From NCBI GenBank assembly GCA_029936485.1, contig JAPYSM010000004.1:1-33471 (forward strand): a stretch of 33,471 bases of DNA. Direction: 5' to 3'. Position numbers and translations under genes: made by a program. Under the pieces are notes generated by a model. The model ran no database searches and was not told the origin of the DNA. It saw only the letters and a program-made list of their open reading frames with translations. The stretch comes from Dehalococcoidia bacterium. Its GTDB lineage: Bacteria; Chloroflexota; Dehalococcoidia; Lucifugimonadales; Lucifugimonadaceae. Position 1 is the stretch's first letter. Every line of letters begins with the position of its first letter. Below, in pieces: positions 23,603 through 31,002 of the stretch.

Positions 23603-24022
23603 TTGCCCAGGTACGACTATCGGTGCGCTGACGACGCCTGTGAGAACGACACATTTGAGGTGTCCAAGAGTTACACCGATGATTCCATAATCGTGTGCCC
23701 GGTTTGCAATGTAGAGGCCAAGCGGCTGTTGTCGCCCATCGCCGTGCACTTCAAAGGCAGCGGTTTTTACGTGACCGACAATCGGGCGTCGAACGGCGCT
23801 TTAGATGTTGGTTCGGGTTCGGACTCTTCCGAAAACGGGTCGAAGTCTGATTCCAAATCTGAGTCCGAGACCGAGAAGAAGTCGGAGTCCAAGTCTGAAA
23901 AGAAGTCGGACTCTGGCTCGGAGAGTTCCAAGTCGGACAAGTCGGACAAGTCGGACGCGAAGAGCAAGTCGTCGTCCAGCGACTCCAAGAGCACTCCGAA
24001 GGCCACTTCCTCCGCTACATAG
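23603..24022 (+). CDS. FmdB-type zinc ribbon protein with Ser/Lys/Asp-rich tail
   Basis: A 139-aa protein beginning MPRYDYRC, the typical start of the FmdB/CxxC-CxxC-SSSS putative regulatory family. Four cysteines (C8, C13, C32, C35) could bind zinc. The first pair is spaced CX4C instead of the usual CX2C. The conserved block ends near residue 59 (FKGSGFYVTDNR). From about residue 70 to the end it is low-complexity Ser/Lys/Asp/Glu, partly from tandem 9-bp units encoding KSD. The tail is probably disordered. The start is TTG at 23603, with GGAGG 5 nt upstream and its own promoter. The function of the family is not well established. Confidence 0.85.
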   Translation: MPRYDYRCADDACENDTFEVSKSYTDDSIIVCPVCNVEAKRLLSPIAVHFKGSGFYVTDNRASNGALDVGSGSDSSENGSKSDSKSESETEKKSESKSEKKSDSGSESSKSDKSDKSDAKSKSSSSDSKSTPKATSSAT

Positions 24023-24358
24023 AAGACCTACAACAGCGTCGTGAGGGCTGGCCTTTCTCCGTCCGTGTCGCGATCACGACCGTAGGGGCGTATGACAATA
24101 CGCCCGCCAGCACCAGCACACCGAGGTCCTCGAAGGACCAGATTGTTGCAATAACGCGCTCGGGCTTTGACGCTTTTCAAGCGACAACTCCCTCTCCCAA
24201 CCGGAAGTAGAGAATCGTGTAACCCGGTTTTCGCGGCTGCCAAATTACTGTACAGGCGGAGCAAGCTCCGTTCGGCATTTTCGCGGACATTAATTAGCTC
24301 ATTTGATTTCGGGATAACATGATGTCTCACCGTTAATCCAGCGCAGAGGGGGGCCTTT
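24023..24358. other. 336-nt gene-free gap with palindromes
   Basis: No coding signal is seen in the gap between the FmdB-like gene and dtd. It holds a perfect 8-bp inverted repeat, GGGCGTAT (24086-24093) and ATACGCCC (24098-24105), around a 4-nt loop. At 24188-24198 it has one arm of the CTCCCTCTCCC repeat family without its partner arm. This looks like accumulated repeat debris. Confidence 0.5.
24086..24105. repeat. Inverted repeat GGGCGTAT/ATACGCCC
   Basis: A perfect 8-bp stem with loop GACA, in a gene-free gap after the FmdB-like gene. It could be a terminator-like structure or a copy of a dispersed palindrome family distinct from the CTCCC/GGGAG type. Confidence 0.5.
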
Positions 24359-24829
24359 TTGCGAGCTGTTGTCCAACGCGTCAGCCGTGCGTCCGTGATC
24401 GTGGATGGGGTTGTGACCGGAAGCGCCAGTGTGGGACTGGCTATTTTGATAGGGATTACACACAATGATGGGCCGGAGGAAGTGACCTACCTCCGGGACA
24501 AGATCACCAATCTGCGAATCTTTCACGGCGATGACGGCGATATCGAATTCGAACGATCAGCGTTGGCCATCAATGCCGACATTCTGCTCGTCAGCCAGTT
24601 CACGCTGTACGCATCGACTCGAAAGGGCCGGCGACCGGGCTTCACAGAGGCCGCTCCGGGAGCGATTTCTGAACCGCTTTTTAACCATGTGGTTGACGCG
24701 TTCAAAGAGACCGGCTTGCGGGTTGAAACGGGCGTATTCGGTGCAAAGATGCTGGTGGAGTTGGCAAACGATGGGCCGGCGACGTTCATCCTGGACACGG
24801 CCGACCGGAAGACGCCAAGACGGGGCTAG
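24359..24829 (+). CDS. dtd: D-aminoacyl-tRNA deacylase
   Basis: A 156-aa DTD enzyme that hydrolyses D-aminoacyl-tRNAs and glycyl-tRNA(Ala), protecting translation from wrong residues. It starts MRAVVQRVSRASV. The two defining motifs are SQFTLYASTRKGRRPGF and the cross-subunit Gly-Pro motif, here NDGPAT where NDGPVT is usual. The length matches the family. The start is TTG at 24359, with GAGGGGGG about 5 nt upstream. Confidence 0.96.
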   Translation: MRAVVQRVSRASVIVDGVVTGSASVGLAILIGITHNDGPEEVTYLRDKITNLRIFHGDDGDIEFERSALAINADILLVSQFTLYASTRKGRRPGFTEAAPGAISEPLFNHVVDAFKETGLRVETGVFGAKMLVELANDGPATFILDTADRKTPRRG

Positions 24830-24871
24830 ACCGTTACTTATACTCAGCACAAGATCGGGAGTACATGCACG

Positions 24872-25321
24872 ATGCAACTGGAGCCACATATCGAACAGTT
24901 CATCCACGACAACCCGCAGGGCGTGATGACGACATTCCGTGGCAACGGAATGCCGCAGCTCAGCATCGTCACGGTTTATCCGCGTGATGGCGGCGTAGGT
25001 ATCTCGATCACGGAGACCCGGATCAAGTTCAAGAATCTTCTCAAAGACCCTCGCAGCTCGGTCCTGGTCTCTCACGAGGACTGGTGGTCCGGGTTCCTCG
25101 TGTTTGAGGGCACCATGGAGATGCAACACTCGGGGAACACTGATCCGGAGGAGTTGCGGCGGGCCCGCCAAAACATCTTTAGCGCAACCACTCGTAGGCG
25201 TAGCGCTAACTGGGACGAGTACGACAAGCTCGTGGATGATGATAAGCGGGTCGCCATGATCCTGCGGCCGGACGCTATCTACGGGTCAGCGCTGGCGCGC
25301 ATGGAGGCGGCGCGGGGGTAA
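24872..25321 (+). CDS. PPOX-class (pyridoxamine-phosphate oxidase-like) flavin/F420-dependent protein
   Basis: A 149-aa split-barrel protein. It has the typical opening FIHDNPQGVMTTFRGNGMPQLSIVTV, the KFKNLLKDPRSSVLV strand and a C-terminal barrel segment (DDKRVAMILRPDAIYG). Such proteins bind FMN, F420 or biliverdin; cofactor and substrate cannot be fixed from sequence. It begins at the ATG 42 nt after dtd, with GGGAG about 10 nt upstream, and so may share its transcript. Confidence 0.85.
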   Translation: MQLEPHIEQFIHDNPQGVMTTFRGNGMPQLSIVTVYPRDGGVGISITETRIKFKNLLKDPRSSVLVSHEDWWSGFLVFEGTMEMQHSGNTDPEELRRARQNIFSATTRRRSANWDEYDKLVDDDKRVAMILRPDAIYGSALARMEAARG

Positions 25322-26003
25322 GGAATATTGGACAACCCCGTGGGGGCGGCGCTAACTCCCCCAAGTTGTGACAATTACACCTTGATCGCAGGATAACCCG
25401 CTAGCGTCAAACCAGTTTGCAAGGTCCGCCCCTCTCCTCCTTTCTCTCCCGGCCTGGAGAGGAAGGAAACGGCCTGATCACAACGTGTCCCCATCGTTCA
25501 TTTCCGCTCTAGGCCGGGCTTGCTCCATCCGGTTATTTCCTACACACCCGTCCTGTCGGAAACGCGTAGGGCCCGTCTGACTACCCCCTGCGGTCGATGC
25601 CAATCGAACCCTGCGACTGCTGCGTCGAGACACTCTGCTCGGGGATACCGAAGGCGTGTCTAAACTCGCCTTCGATGACTGCGACCAGAACGCCAGGCCG
25701 CCCTATCCCAGCGACCTGGCCGGAGTACTCCCGTCGGCGCTGACTACCCAGCCCTCCGATCGGTCGGTGGCTATGGGATCGCTTTCGCCCTCGCCGGGGT
25801 TCTATAGTGGCTCCGTCGACACAAGAGAGCGGCCGTCTGACGACCAGAAGGTGTACGACCCTCGTACTGTTAGCGGAACGACTGGATATCGTCGCAAAGG
25901 CCGCCGACGCCACCGATGAAAGTGGCGCAACATCCGTCAACGACGTCGGCGCGGCATCCATCATGATTTACGACTCGGAGCACCTCACGAGCCTAAAGGT
26001 TCG
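25322..26003. other. 682-nt gene-poor region, probably decayed sequence
   Basis: No confident gene. The longest open frame (25581-25964, minus, 127 codons) shows no family motif and has an odd Arg/Ser-rich composition. A neighbouring minus-strand frame reads TFWSSDGRSLVSTEP, then after a stop NPGEGESDPIA and GWVVSADGSTPA, which is protein-like and interrupted by stops. This suggests a decayed gene that I cannot name. A CTCTCC/GGAGAG palindrome lies at 25444-25461. Confidence 0.4.
25444..25461. repeat. CTCCC/GGGAG-like palindromic repeat, divergent copy
   Basis: CTCTCC (25444-25449) and GGAGAG (25456-25461) pair around a 6-nt loop. CCCCTCTCCTCC just upstream resembles another partial arm. Related to, but more diverged than, the copies at 18734 and 30561. 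Confidence 0.45.
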
Positions 26004-26882
26004 CTATCGGGTCTCATAGTCGAGGGCGATGTTTAGCGCTATTACGGAGTGGGTTAGCGCGCCTACAGAGATCAGATCAACACCCGATTCGGCGGCGGCT
26101 CGTACGGTCGCCATGTTGATATCGCCCGATGCCTCGGTGAGCGCTCGGCCCGCCACTAAAGTCACCGCCCTGCTCATCTCGTCCGGCGACATATTGTCGA
26201 GCAGGATGATGTCCGCACCGCCCTCAAGTGCCTCGCCAGCCTGATCGACCGTCTCGACCTCGACCTCTATCCGGAGGTTATGGCGGACGTTCTGCCGTGC
26301 GCGCCGAACCACGTCTGCAATGCCAAGGCCCTCTGCAGCTAGCGTCTCGAGGTGGTTGTCCTTAATGAGCACAAGATCGCCAAGATTGAAACGATGATTC
26401 GTGCCACCGCCTGCTATGACCGAGTACTTGTCCAGAGCGCGCAGGCCCGGGGCCGTTTTGCGTGTGTCGATGATCCGGGCGTTAGTCCCTTTTACGGCGT
26501 CCACAAGCTCGGCCGTCATGGTTGCGATACCGCTCATGCGCTGAAGAAGATTGAGCGCGGTGCGTTCTGCCTTCAAAATCCCGGCCACCGAACCAGAGAT
26601 CCGGGCTATCACCTGACCCGGCTCAAGCCGCAAACCGTCCTCCACAAGCGGTTCTGCTTCGATGCTCGTGGCCACACGACGAAATACCTCGCATGCGACC
26701 TGTACGCCCGCCAGCATGCCCGTAGAGCGCGCCACGAGGTTCGCAGTACCGAGAAGCTTCGACGGGATCAAGGCGTCGGTCGTGGCGTCCCCAAGGCTCA
26801 GGTCTTCACGCAGGGCGCGGTCGATCACGTCGTCAATCGCGGCGTACGGGAAGCCCCCGGTAAGGTCCCCAGAACTATCCAC
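26004..26882 (-). CDS. nadC: Nicotinate-nucleotide pyrophosphorylase (quinolinate phosphoribosyltransferase)
   Basis: A 292-aa QPRTase that joins quinolinate and PRPP to form nicotinate mononucleotide in de novo NAD synthesis. Typical features are REDLSLGDATT near the start, ERTALNLLQRMSGIAT, the IIDTRKTAPGLRALDKYSV active-site region, LIKDNH, the EVEVET strand, and ILLDNMSPDEM. The C-terminal SGVDLISVGALTHS is also present. The start is GTG at 26882, 9 nt after the nadA stop, with no strong ribosome-binding site; it is probably reached from nadA translation. Last gene of miaB-nadA-nadC. Confidence 0.96.
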   Translation of the reverse strand: MDSSGDLTGGFPYAAIDDVIDRALREDLSLGDATTDALIPSKLLGTANLVARSTGMLAGVQVACEVFRRVATSIEAEPLVEDGLRLEPGQVIARISGSVAGILKAERTALNLLQRMSGIATMTAELVDAVKGTNARIIDTRKTAPGLRALDKYSVIAGGGTNHRFNLGDLVLIKDNHLETLAAEGLGIADVVRRARQNVRHNLRIEVEVETVDQAGEALEGGADIILLDNMSPDEMSRAVTLVAGRALTEASGDINMATVRAAAESGVDLISVGALTHSVIALNIALDYETR

Positions 26883-26891
26883 GGGCGACTT

Positions 26892-28103
26892 CTAGCCGGC
26901 CACGTCCAGCATTCGCTGGAGTGCAACCCGGGCGTCGATCGCCGTCTGTCCGTCCACCTTGATCGGGTTGATCACAAGACCGGCCATCAGGCCGTCCAGG
27001 ACCCAGAGCAGGTAAGCCGGGTGGATCCGGTACATCGTGGCGCAGGGGCACACGATCGGATCCAGGCAGAACACCGTCTTGTCAGGGTTTTCCTTGGCGA
27101 GCCGATTGACCAGGTTGATCTCTGTCCCGACCCCCCAAACGGATCCGGCAGGCGCCTCCGAGATCATCTTGACGATGTACTCGGTCGAACCGACGTAATC
27201 GGCGGCGTCCACGGCTTCTCGTGTGCACTCCGGGTGAACGATGACGTTCACGTCCGGGTACTTGTCGCGGGATGCCTGGATCTGCTGTGAGGTAAACCTC
27301 GTGTGGACCGAGCAATGACCCTGCCAGAGGATCACCCGGGCTCGCCGAATCACTTCTGGAGAGTGGCCGCCCATAAGCGCATACGGATTCCAGACAATAA
27401 TCTCGTCTTCCGGGATACCCATCTTGAGCGCCGTGTTGCGGCCAAGGTGCTGGTCTGGGAGGAAGAGGACGCGCTTGCTGCGCTCAAACGACCAGTCAAA
27501 CGTCAGATCGGCGTTGCTTGAGGTGCAGACGATACCGCCATTGCGGCCGCACAGCGCCTTGATGTCCGCCGTCGAGTTCATGTAGGTGATCGGGACAATC
27601 TCGTCTTCGCCACCGAGGACGGACGTCAGGTCTTCCCACGCATCCTCAACGTCTTCGGTCTGCGCCATATCACTCATCGAGCAACCGGCAGCCATGTTCG
27701 GAAGAATTACCGTCTGTTGCGGACCACTCAGTACGTCTGCGGTCTCTGCCATGAAATGGACGCCACAGAAAATGATGTACTCGGCGTCTTTTTGCTCGGA
27801 TGCCAGACGAGAGAGCTTGTACGAGTCTCCGGAGAAGTCTGCGTGCTTGAAAACGTCTTCGCGCTGATAGTGATGGCCCAGGACGATGACCTGATCGCCC
27901 AGCACTTCACGTGCGCTGACGACGCCATCGTTGACTTCTTCTGGCGTCATTTTGAGGTACCTGATCGGCACCTTCTGCCATCTGACGCCTGCCTGGAATT
28001 CCTCCTCCAGGGTCAGGGTTCGCAGGTTGCCGTCTGTTTTGCAGAAGGCTGACTGCTCCAGTTCGGTAATCGGAATTACGATCTGTCGTGAGCCGGTGGT
28101 CAT
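26892..28103 (-). CDS. nadA: Quinolinate synthase
   Basis: A 403-aa 4Fe-4S enzyme that condenses iminoaspartate with dihydroxyacetone phosphate to quinolinate. VLGHHYQREDV carries the active-site histidines. The three cluster cysteines are expected in CSMSDMA (or the nearby FCGVHFMAE), in the GGIVCTSSNA region and in DPIVCPCATMYR; which cysteine is the ligand in the first region is not certain. It overlaps the miaB stop by 4 nt (ATGA at 28100-28103) and is followed closely by nadC. nadB is not in the window, so the source of iminoaspartate is elsewhere. The N-terminal 55 residues extend the usual family start, as in other long-type NadA proteins. Confidence 0.96.
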   Translation of the reverse strand: MTTGSRQIVIPITELEQSAFCKTDGNLRTLTLEEEFQAGVRWQKVPIRYLKMTPEEVNDGVVSAREVLGDQVIVLGHHYQREDVFKHADFSGDSYKLSRLASEQKDAEYIIFCGVHFMAETADVLSGPQQTVILPNMAAGCSMSDMAQTEDVEDAWEDLTSVLGGEDEIVPITYMNSTADIKALCGRNGGIVCTSSNADLTFDWSFERSKRVLFLPDQHLGRNTALKMGIPEDEIIVWNPYALMGGHSPEVIRRARVILWQGHCSVHTRFTSQQIQASRDKYPDVNVIVHPECTREAVDAADYVGSTEYIVKMISEAPAGSVWGVGTEINLVNRLAKENPDKTVFCLDPIVCPCATMYRIHPAYLLWVLDGLMAGLVINPIKVDGQTAIDARVALQRMLDVAG

Positions 28104-29431
28104 GCTGGATACACCCTCAGTCGATCTCCCGCAGCCAGCATTTCAGCCGCCGTAACCTTTCCCTGTAACGACCAGGGAGTGGTCTCGGTAATTCGCACGC
28201 TGGCGAATCCGCCTATACGAGTCTCGAGCGTCTCAGAGTTTTCTAGGTGGACAAGTTTATCCGTTCTTGTGCGTCCCGTGAACCTTCCCCTTGAATACCC
28301 GTCGATGAGGACATCGAATTCCCGGTCCGCGAGGCCGGCGTTGATCTCGGTACAGATGGTTTCCTGCAGCTCGTTCAACTCAACCAGGCGACACTTCTTT
28401 TCCTCGATCGAGACGGTGTCGGGATGCTGACGCGCCGCAATAGTACCTGGCCTGACAGAGTACGCGGCTGAATGAACCTTATCGAACCGCACCTGCGTGA
28501 GGATATCGAGAGTATTTGCAAACTGTTCCTCTGTTTCTCCAGAGAAACCCACGATCACGTCCGTGACCATAGCGATATCCGGGATGATTGTCCGGACCTC
28601 GTCTATCTTACGGAGGTACTCATCTCGTGTGTATCCACGACGCATTCGTTCCAGGATCACGTCATCGCCCGCCTGGAACGGCAGATTGATGTTCTCGCAC
28701 ACCTTGGGAAGCTCCCCGACGGCGCGGATGATCTTCTCCGACATGTCACTCGGGTGGGATGTCAAAAACCGGATACGATCCAATCCGCTCACTTCGTTGA
28801 TGGCATACAACAGGTCCGCCAGATCATGAGCCGGATCGAGGCCGTGCCCGTACGAATCTACGTTCTGTCCGAGCAGCGTGACCTCTCGGACGCCTCGGCT
28901 CACGAGCATCTCTGTCTCGTGGACAAGTTCTTCCACCGAACGACTGACTTCTCGGCCACGTCGGTAAGGGATTATGCAGAAGCTGCAAAACTTGTCACAG
29001 CCGTGGATGATCGGGATAAAGGTTGAGACTTTGGGATCGGCCGGCAGGAGTTCTTGAATACAGCCGTCGGGGTCTATGCCTATCGCCTCGCCTGCCATCT
29101 CAAGGATGGGCCGGAACTGTTGTGGGCGCGCCCATGCATCAACCTGAGGGAATCGACGGTTGAGTTCTTCGCTATTGGGGCCGACCATGCAGCCCATGAC
29201 CGCTATACGGCGTTCCGGGTAGATATCTTTGGCTTTTTTGAGATCACCTAGCAGCCCGGTCGCCCGGTCTTCAGAACTCTGGCGCACGACGCAGGTGTTG
29301 AGCACGACTACGTCAGCCCCGCGGGGGTCGTCGCACTCGGACAGGCCAAGCTGTTCGAACCCGCTCGCGAGTCGTTCAGAGTCAGCCTTGTTCATCTGAC
29401 AGCCGACTGTCCAGATGTGATAAGTGGTCAT
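28100..29431 (-). CDS. miaB: tRNA-2-methylthio-N6-isopentenyladenosine-37 methylthiotransferase
   Basis: A 443-aa radical SAM methylthiotransferase. The N-terminal UPF0004 domain has its three cluster cysteines at C11 (TVGCQMNKAD), C47 (LNTCVVR) and C81 (VMGCMVG). The radical SAM motif is GCDKFCSFCIIPYRRG, followed by LLGQNVDSYG. A TRAM domain closes the protein (GRFTGRTRTDKLVHL). The ATG at 29431 is chosen because the family starts there; the frame stays open upstream to 29506, into the tRNA gene. MiaB versus the related MtaB or RimO is decided by the VGCQMN and LGQNVDSYG motifs. It overlaps nadA by 4 nt. Confidence 0.93.
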   Translation of the reverse strand: MTTYHIWTVGCQMNKADSERLASGFEQLGLSECDDPRGADVVVLNTCVVRQSSEDRATGLLGDLKKAKDIYPERRIAVMGCMVGPNSEELNRRFPQVDAWARPQQFRPILEMAGEAIGIDPDGCIQELLPADPKVSTFIPIIHGCDKFCSFCIIPYRRGREVSRSVEELVHETEMLVSRGVREVTLLGQNVDSYGHGLDPAHDLADLLYAINEVSGLDRIRFLTSHPSDMSEKIIRAVGELPKVCENINLPFQAGDDVILERMRRGYTRDEYLRKIDEVRTIIPDIAMVTDVIVGFSGETEEQFANTLDILTQVRFDKVHSAAYSVRPGTIAARQHPDTVSIEEKKCRLVELNELQETICTEINAGLADREFDVLIDGYSRGRFTGRTRTDKLVHLENSETLETRIGGFASVRITETTPWSLQGKVTAAEMLAAGDRLRVYPA

Positions 29432-29463
29432 AAAGGGCGGGCCGTGAATTGATGTGAAATACG

Positions 29464-29556
29464 TGGCGGAGGGAGAGGGATTCGAACCCTCGAAGGGGCT
29501 TGACACCCCTTACCGGTTTAGCAAACCGGCGCACTAGGCCTCTATGCGACCCCTCC
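29464..29556 (-). tRNA. tRNA-Ser(GCU)
   Basis: A 93-nt tRNA including an encoded CCA. The acceptor pairs GGAGGGG with TCCCTCC. The anticodon stem CCGGT/ACCGG encloses a loop with anticodon GCT, read as Ser for AGC and AGU codons. A long variable arm (GGGGTGTCAAGCCCC) confirms a class II tRNA, and the T-arm is GAGGG-TTCGAAT-CCCTC. It lies 32 nt upstream of miaB on the same strand. By its anticodon this tRNA is not an expected ms2i6A substrate of MiaB, so proximity need not be functional. Confidence 0.97.
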
Positions 29557-30073
29557 ACGGTAGTTAAGCCCTGGCTAGAACTATACCGACGCCTAGTTGG
29601 GCGCGCAATTATTTTGGGGTGGCTGAACAGCGTGTTAGGTACAGAGTTTGAAGGGCCTACATTTCCTCCTACCATCTGCTGCATGCCCCATCATTCACAC
29701 GCAGATGGGAATCCATGAAACAGCAAATGTGCGGCAATAGCACACAAACACATCACGTATCTGGGTACCAAGTCAGGAGTATCCCGTCATTTTGAGTCCG
29801 AGGCTAAGAATGTCCCGGGTTTGTGTCCATCCGGGTGCATTTATGGAAATACTGCGCTCAAGTCCCGGTTGGTCACATGAGTGCGCCCGGTTTGGACAGT
29901 TAGTCTCGAGTAGGCTCGAAGTTTGAGATCCGGCGTCCAATTTATGACAACCCGGAAGATCCCTCGCGTGCGGTCTTCAAAATGACAGCACAGTCGTTGC
30001 TCTAAACTTCCATGAGGTTCTCAAACGATAGGCGCTGGGCGGGCCGGCTGCCCCGCCTTGGGCGTTTTCGTCT
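29557..30073. other. 517-nt gap containing a palindrome-ended repeat element
   Basis: No gene is seen between the tRNA and moaE. The right half is occupied by an element at 29786-29986 with inverted ends. The left 230 nt show no structure I can support. Confidence 0.45.
29786..29986. repeat. About 200-bp element with 10-bp terminal inverted repeats (MITE-like)
   Basis: GTCATTTTGA (29786-29795) and its exact reverse complement TCAAAATGAC (29977-29986) bound a 201-nt non-coding segment. Just inside each end lie AAGAATGTCCCGGG and CCCGGAAGATC-type sequences that partly mirror one another. Repeats starting GTCATTTTGAG or GTCATTCTGAG next to GAATCTC-type motifs are familiar as dispersed elements in various bacterial genomes. 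No transposase is encoded. Confidence 0.5.
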
Positions 30074-30502
30074 TCAGGCCGTTGTTCGCTCTGATCCTGG
30101 GTCGCCTATCCAGACTTCTCCGCCCTCGAAGTACTCTTTCTTCCAGATCGGAACGACCTCTTTGAGGCGGTCTACAAAGTGTAGAGTCGCTTCAAAAGCG
30201 GGGCGTCGGTGCGCCGCGGATACGGCAATTACTAGGCTCAGCTCGCCAATATCTACGCGCCCGATGCGGTGCGCCACGGCGACCTTGTCGATCTCCCATC
30301 GATCCTTGATCTCGTCGATCAACTCCTGGAGTTTCTCATCGGCCATCGGCCTGTACGCCTCGTACTCCAAATACTCGACGCCCCGCCCATCATTGTGGTT
30401 GCGTGTGATGCCCTCAAACGTGATTACGGCACCATCTGTGTCCTCACGGACGGCGCCCGTGAGGACCTTCGGATCGAGTGGCTGTTCTGTGATGATTATC
30501 AT
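30074..30502 (-). CDS. moaE: Molybdopterin synthase catalytic subunit
   Basis: A 142-aa MoaE, which with thiocarboxylated MoaD inserts two sulfurs into cyclic pyranopterin monophosphate to make molybdopterin. Family signatures are GAVITFEGITRNHN, VEYLEYEAY with MA nearby, AVAHRIGRVDIGE, AVSAAHRRPAFEA and LKEVVPIWKKE, which contains the catalytic lysines. The start is ATG at 30502. Its partner moaD lies upstream on the same strand, but 500 nt of pseudogene and repeats now separate them. Confidence 0.96.
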   Translation of the reverse strand: MIIITEQPLDPKVLTGAVREDTDGAVITFEGITRNHNDGRGVEYLEYEAYRPMADEKLQELIDEIKDRWEIDKVAVAHRIGRVDIGELSLVIAVSAAHRRPAFEATLHFVDRLKEVVPIWKKEYFEGGEVWIGDPGSERTTA

Positions 30503-30560
30503 GATGGGATGCGAATTTTACTTTGTTATCAGCGGGAGCGAGCGATATGTGCCAATTCAA

Positions 30561-30595
30561 CCTTGCTCCCTCTCCCAGCGGGAGAGGGAGCAAGG
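30561..30595. repeat. Perfect 16-bp CTCCC/GGGAG palindrome
   Basis: CCTTGCTCCCTCTCCC (30561-30576) and GGGAGAGGGAGCAAGG (30580-30595) form a flawless 16-bp stem around a 3-nt loop AGC. It is the best copy of the repeat family in the window. It lies at the 3' end of the DUF559 pseudogene, where its bases would encode the last residues. Confidence 0.8.
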
Positions 30596-30960
30596 TGAGG
30601 GAAAAGCCACGTACTCCAGCAACGTTTCTAATACGCCATCAAGATTCTCGAACACATCATTGTTCCAGAATCTGAACAGGCGATAACCGCGACGTTCAAA
30701 AACGCCGTGAACTCGTTGCCTGCCTTTACGGTATCCATGTGTTGGGAACCGACCATTTCAATTATCAGATGATCTTTTTCATTGCAAAAATCGACCACTT
30801 AAGCTGGAACGGGGAACTGGCGGCGAAAGTTTGCGCCCGCTAACCGCCCATTACGGGGTCGAGACCAAATCAACATTCCCGCGTCGGTTTGGTTGTAGCG
30901 TAACTTCCTGGCAATCGGTGTGTATCGAGAATTCCGACGTGCCGACCCGATAAGTCTTCT
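30574..30960 (-). pseudogene. Decayed DUF559 (Vsr-like endonuclease fold) gene
   Basis: On the minus strand, 30960 downward reads ARRNSRYTPIARKLRYNQTDAG, then WSRPRNGRLAGANFRRQFPV. A TAA (30801-30799) stands where the family has the tyrosine of its PYVVDF motif. The frame goes on VVDFCNEKDHLIIEM. After a frameshift near 30715 it resumes as FERRGYRLFRFWNNDVFENLDGVLETLLE. Together these give nearly the whole DUF559 pattern (RRNQT...LW..LR, FRRQ.P, VVDF, IE.DG.QH, RG(Y)R..RFWN..V). One stop and at least one frameshift make it a dead copy. It sits between moaD and moaE and is bracketed by palindromes at 30561-30595 and 30973-30993. DUF559 proteins are Vsr-related, and their role is unclear. Confidence 0.82.
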
Positions 30961-30972
30961 TGCTCACCACAG

Positions 30973-30993
30973 CCCTCTTCCGCTGGGAGAGGG
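30973..30993. repeat. CTCCC/GGGAG palindrome at the 5' side of the DUF559 pseudogene
   Basis: CCCTCTTCC (30973-30981) and GGGAGAGGG (30985-30993) pair over 9 positions with one G-T wobble around a 3-nt loop GCT. The arms are the same as in the 30561-30595 copy. It lies within 10 nt of the moaD stop. Confidence 0.65.
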
Positions 30994-31002
30994 GAATCTC
31001 AA

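Noticed and set aside
23805-24010. Tandem short repeats in the FmdB-like gene as a possible CRISPR or satellite array
   Set aside because: The 9-bp units are in frame and encode Ser-Lys-Asp runs; there are no spacers or palindromic repeats.
25581-25964. 127-codon minus-strand frame after nadC as a real gene
   Set aside because: No family motif, unusual composition, no ribosome-binding site, and better protein-like segments in a neighbouring frame are broken by stops.
26352-27290. 312-codon plus-strand frame across nadC and nadA
   Set aside because: Antisense to two well-identified genes, rich in His and Arg in the way of shadow frames, and without family motifs.
28472-29026. 184-codon plus-strand frame opposite miaB
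   Set aside because: Antisense shadow of a conserved gene; no motif or independent start signal.
29431-29506. Longer miaB start at 29506
   Set aside because: The extension would be translated from the 3' half of the tRNA-Ser gene and has no family similarity; MTTYHIWTVGCQMN at 29431 is the family start.
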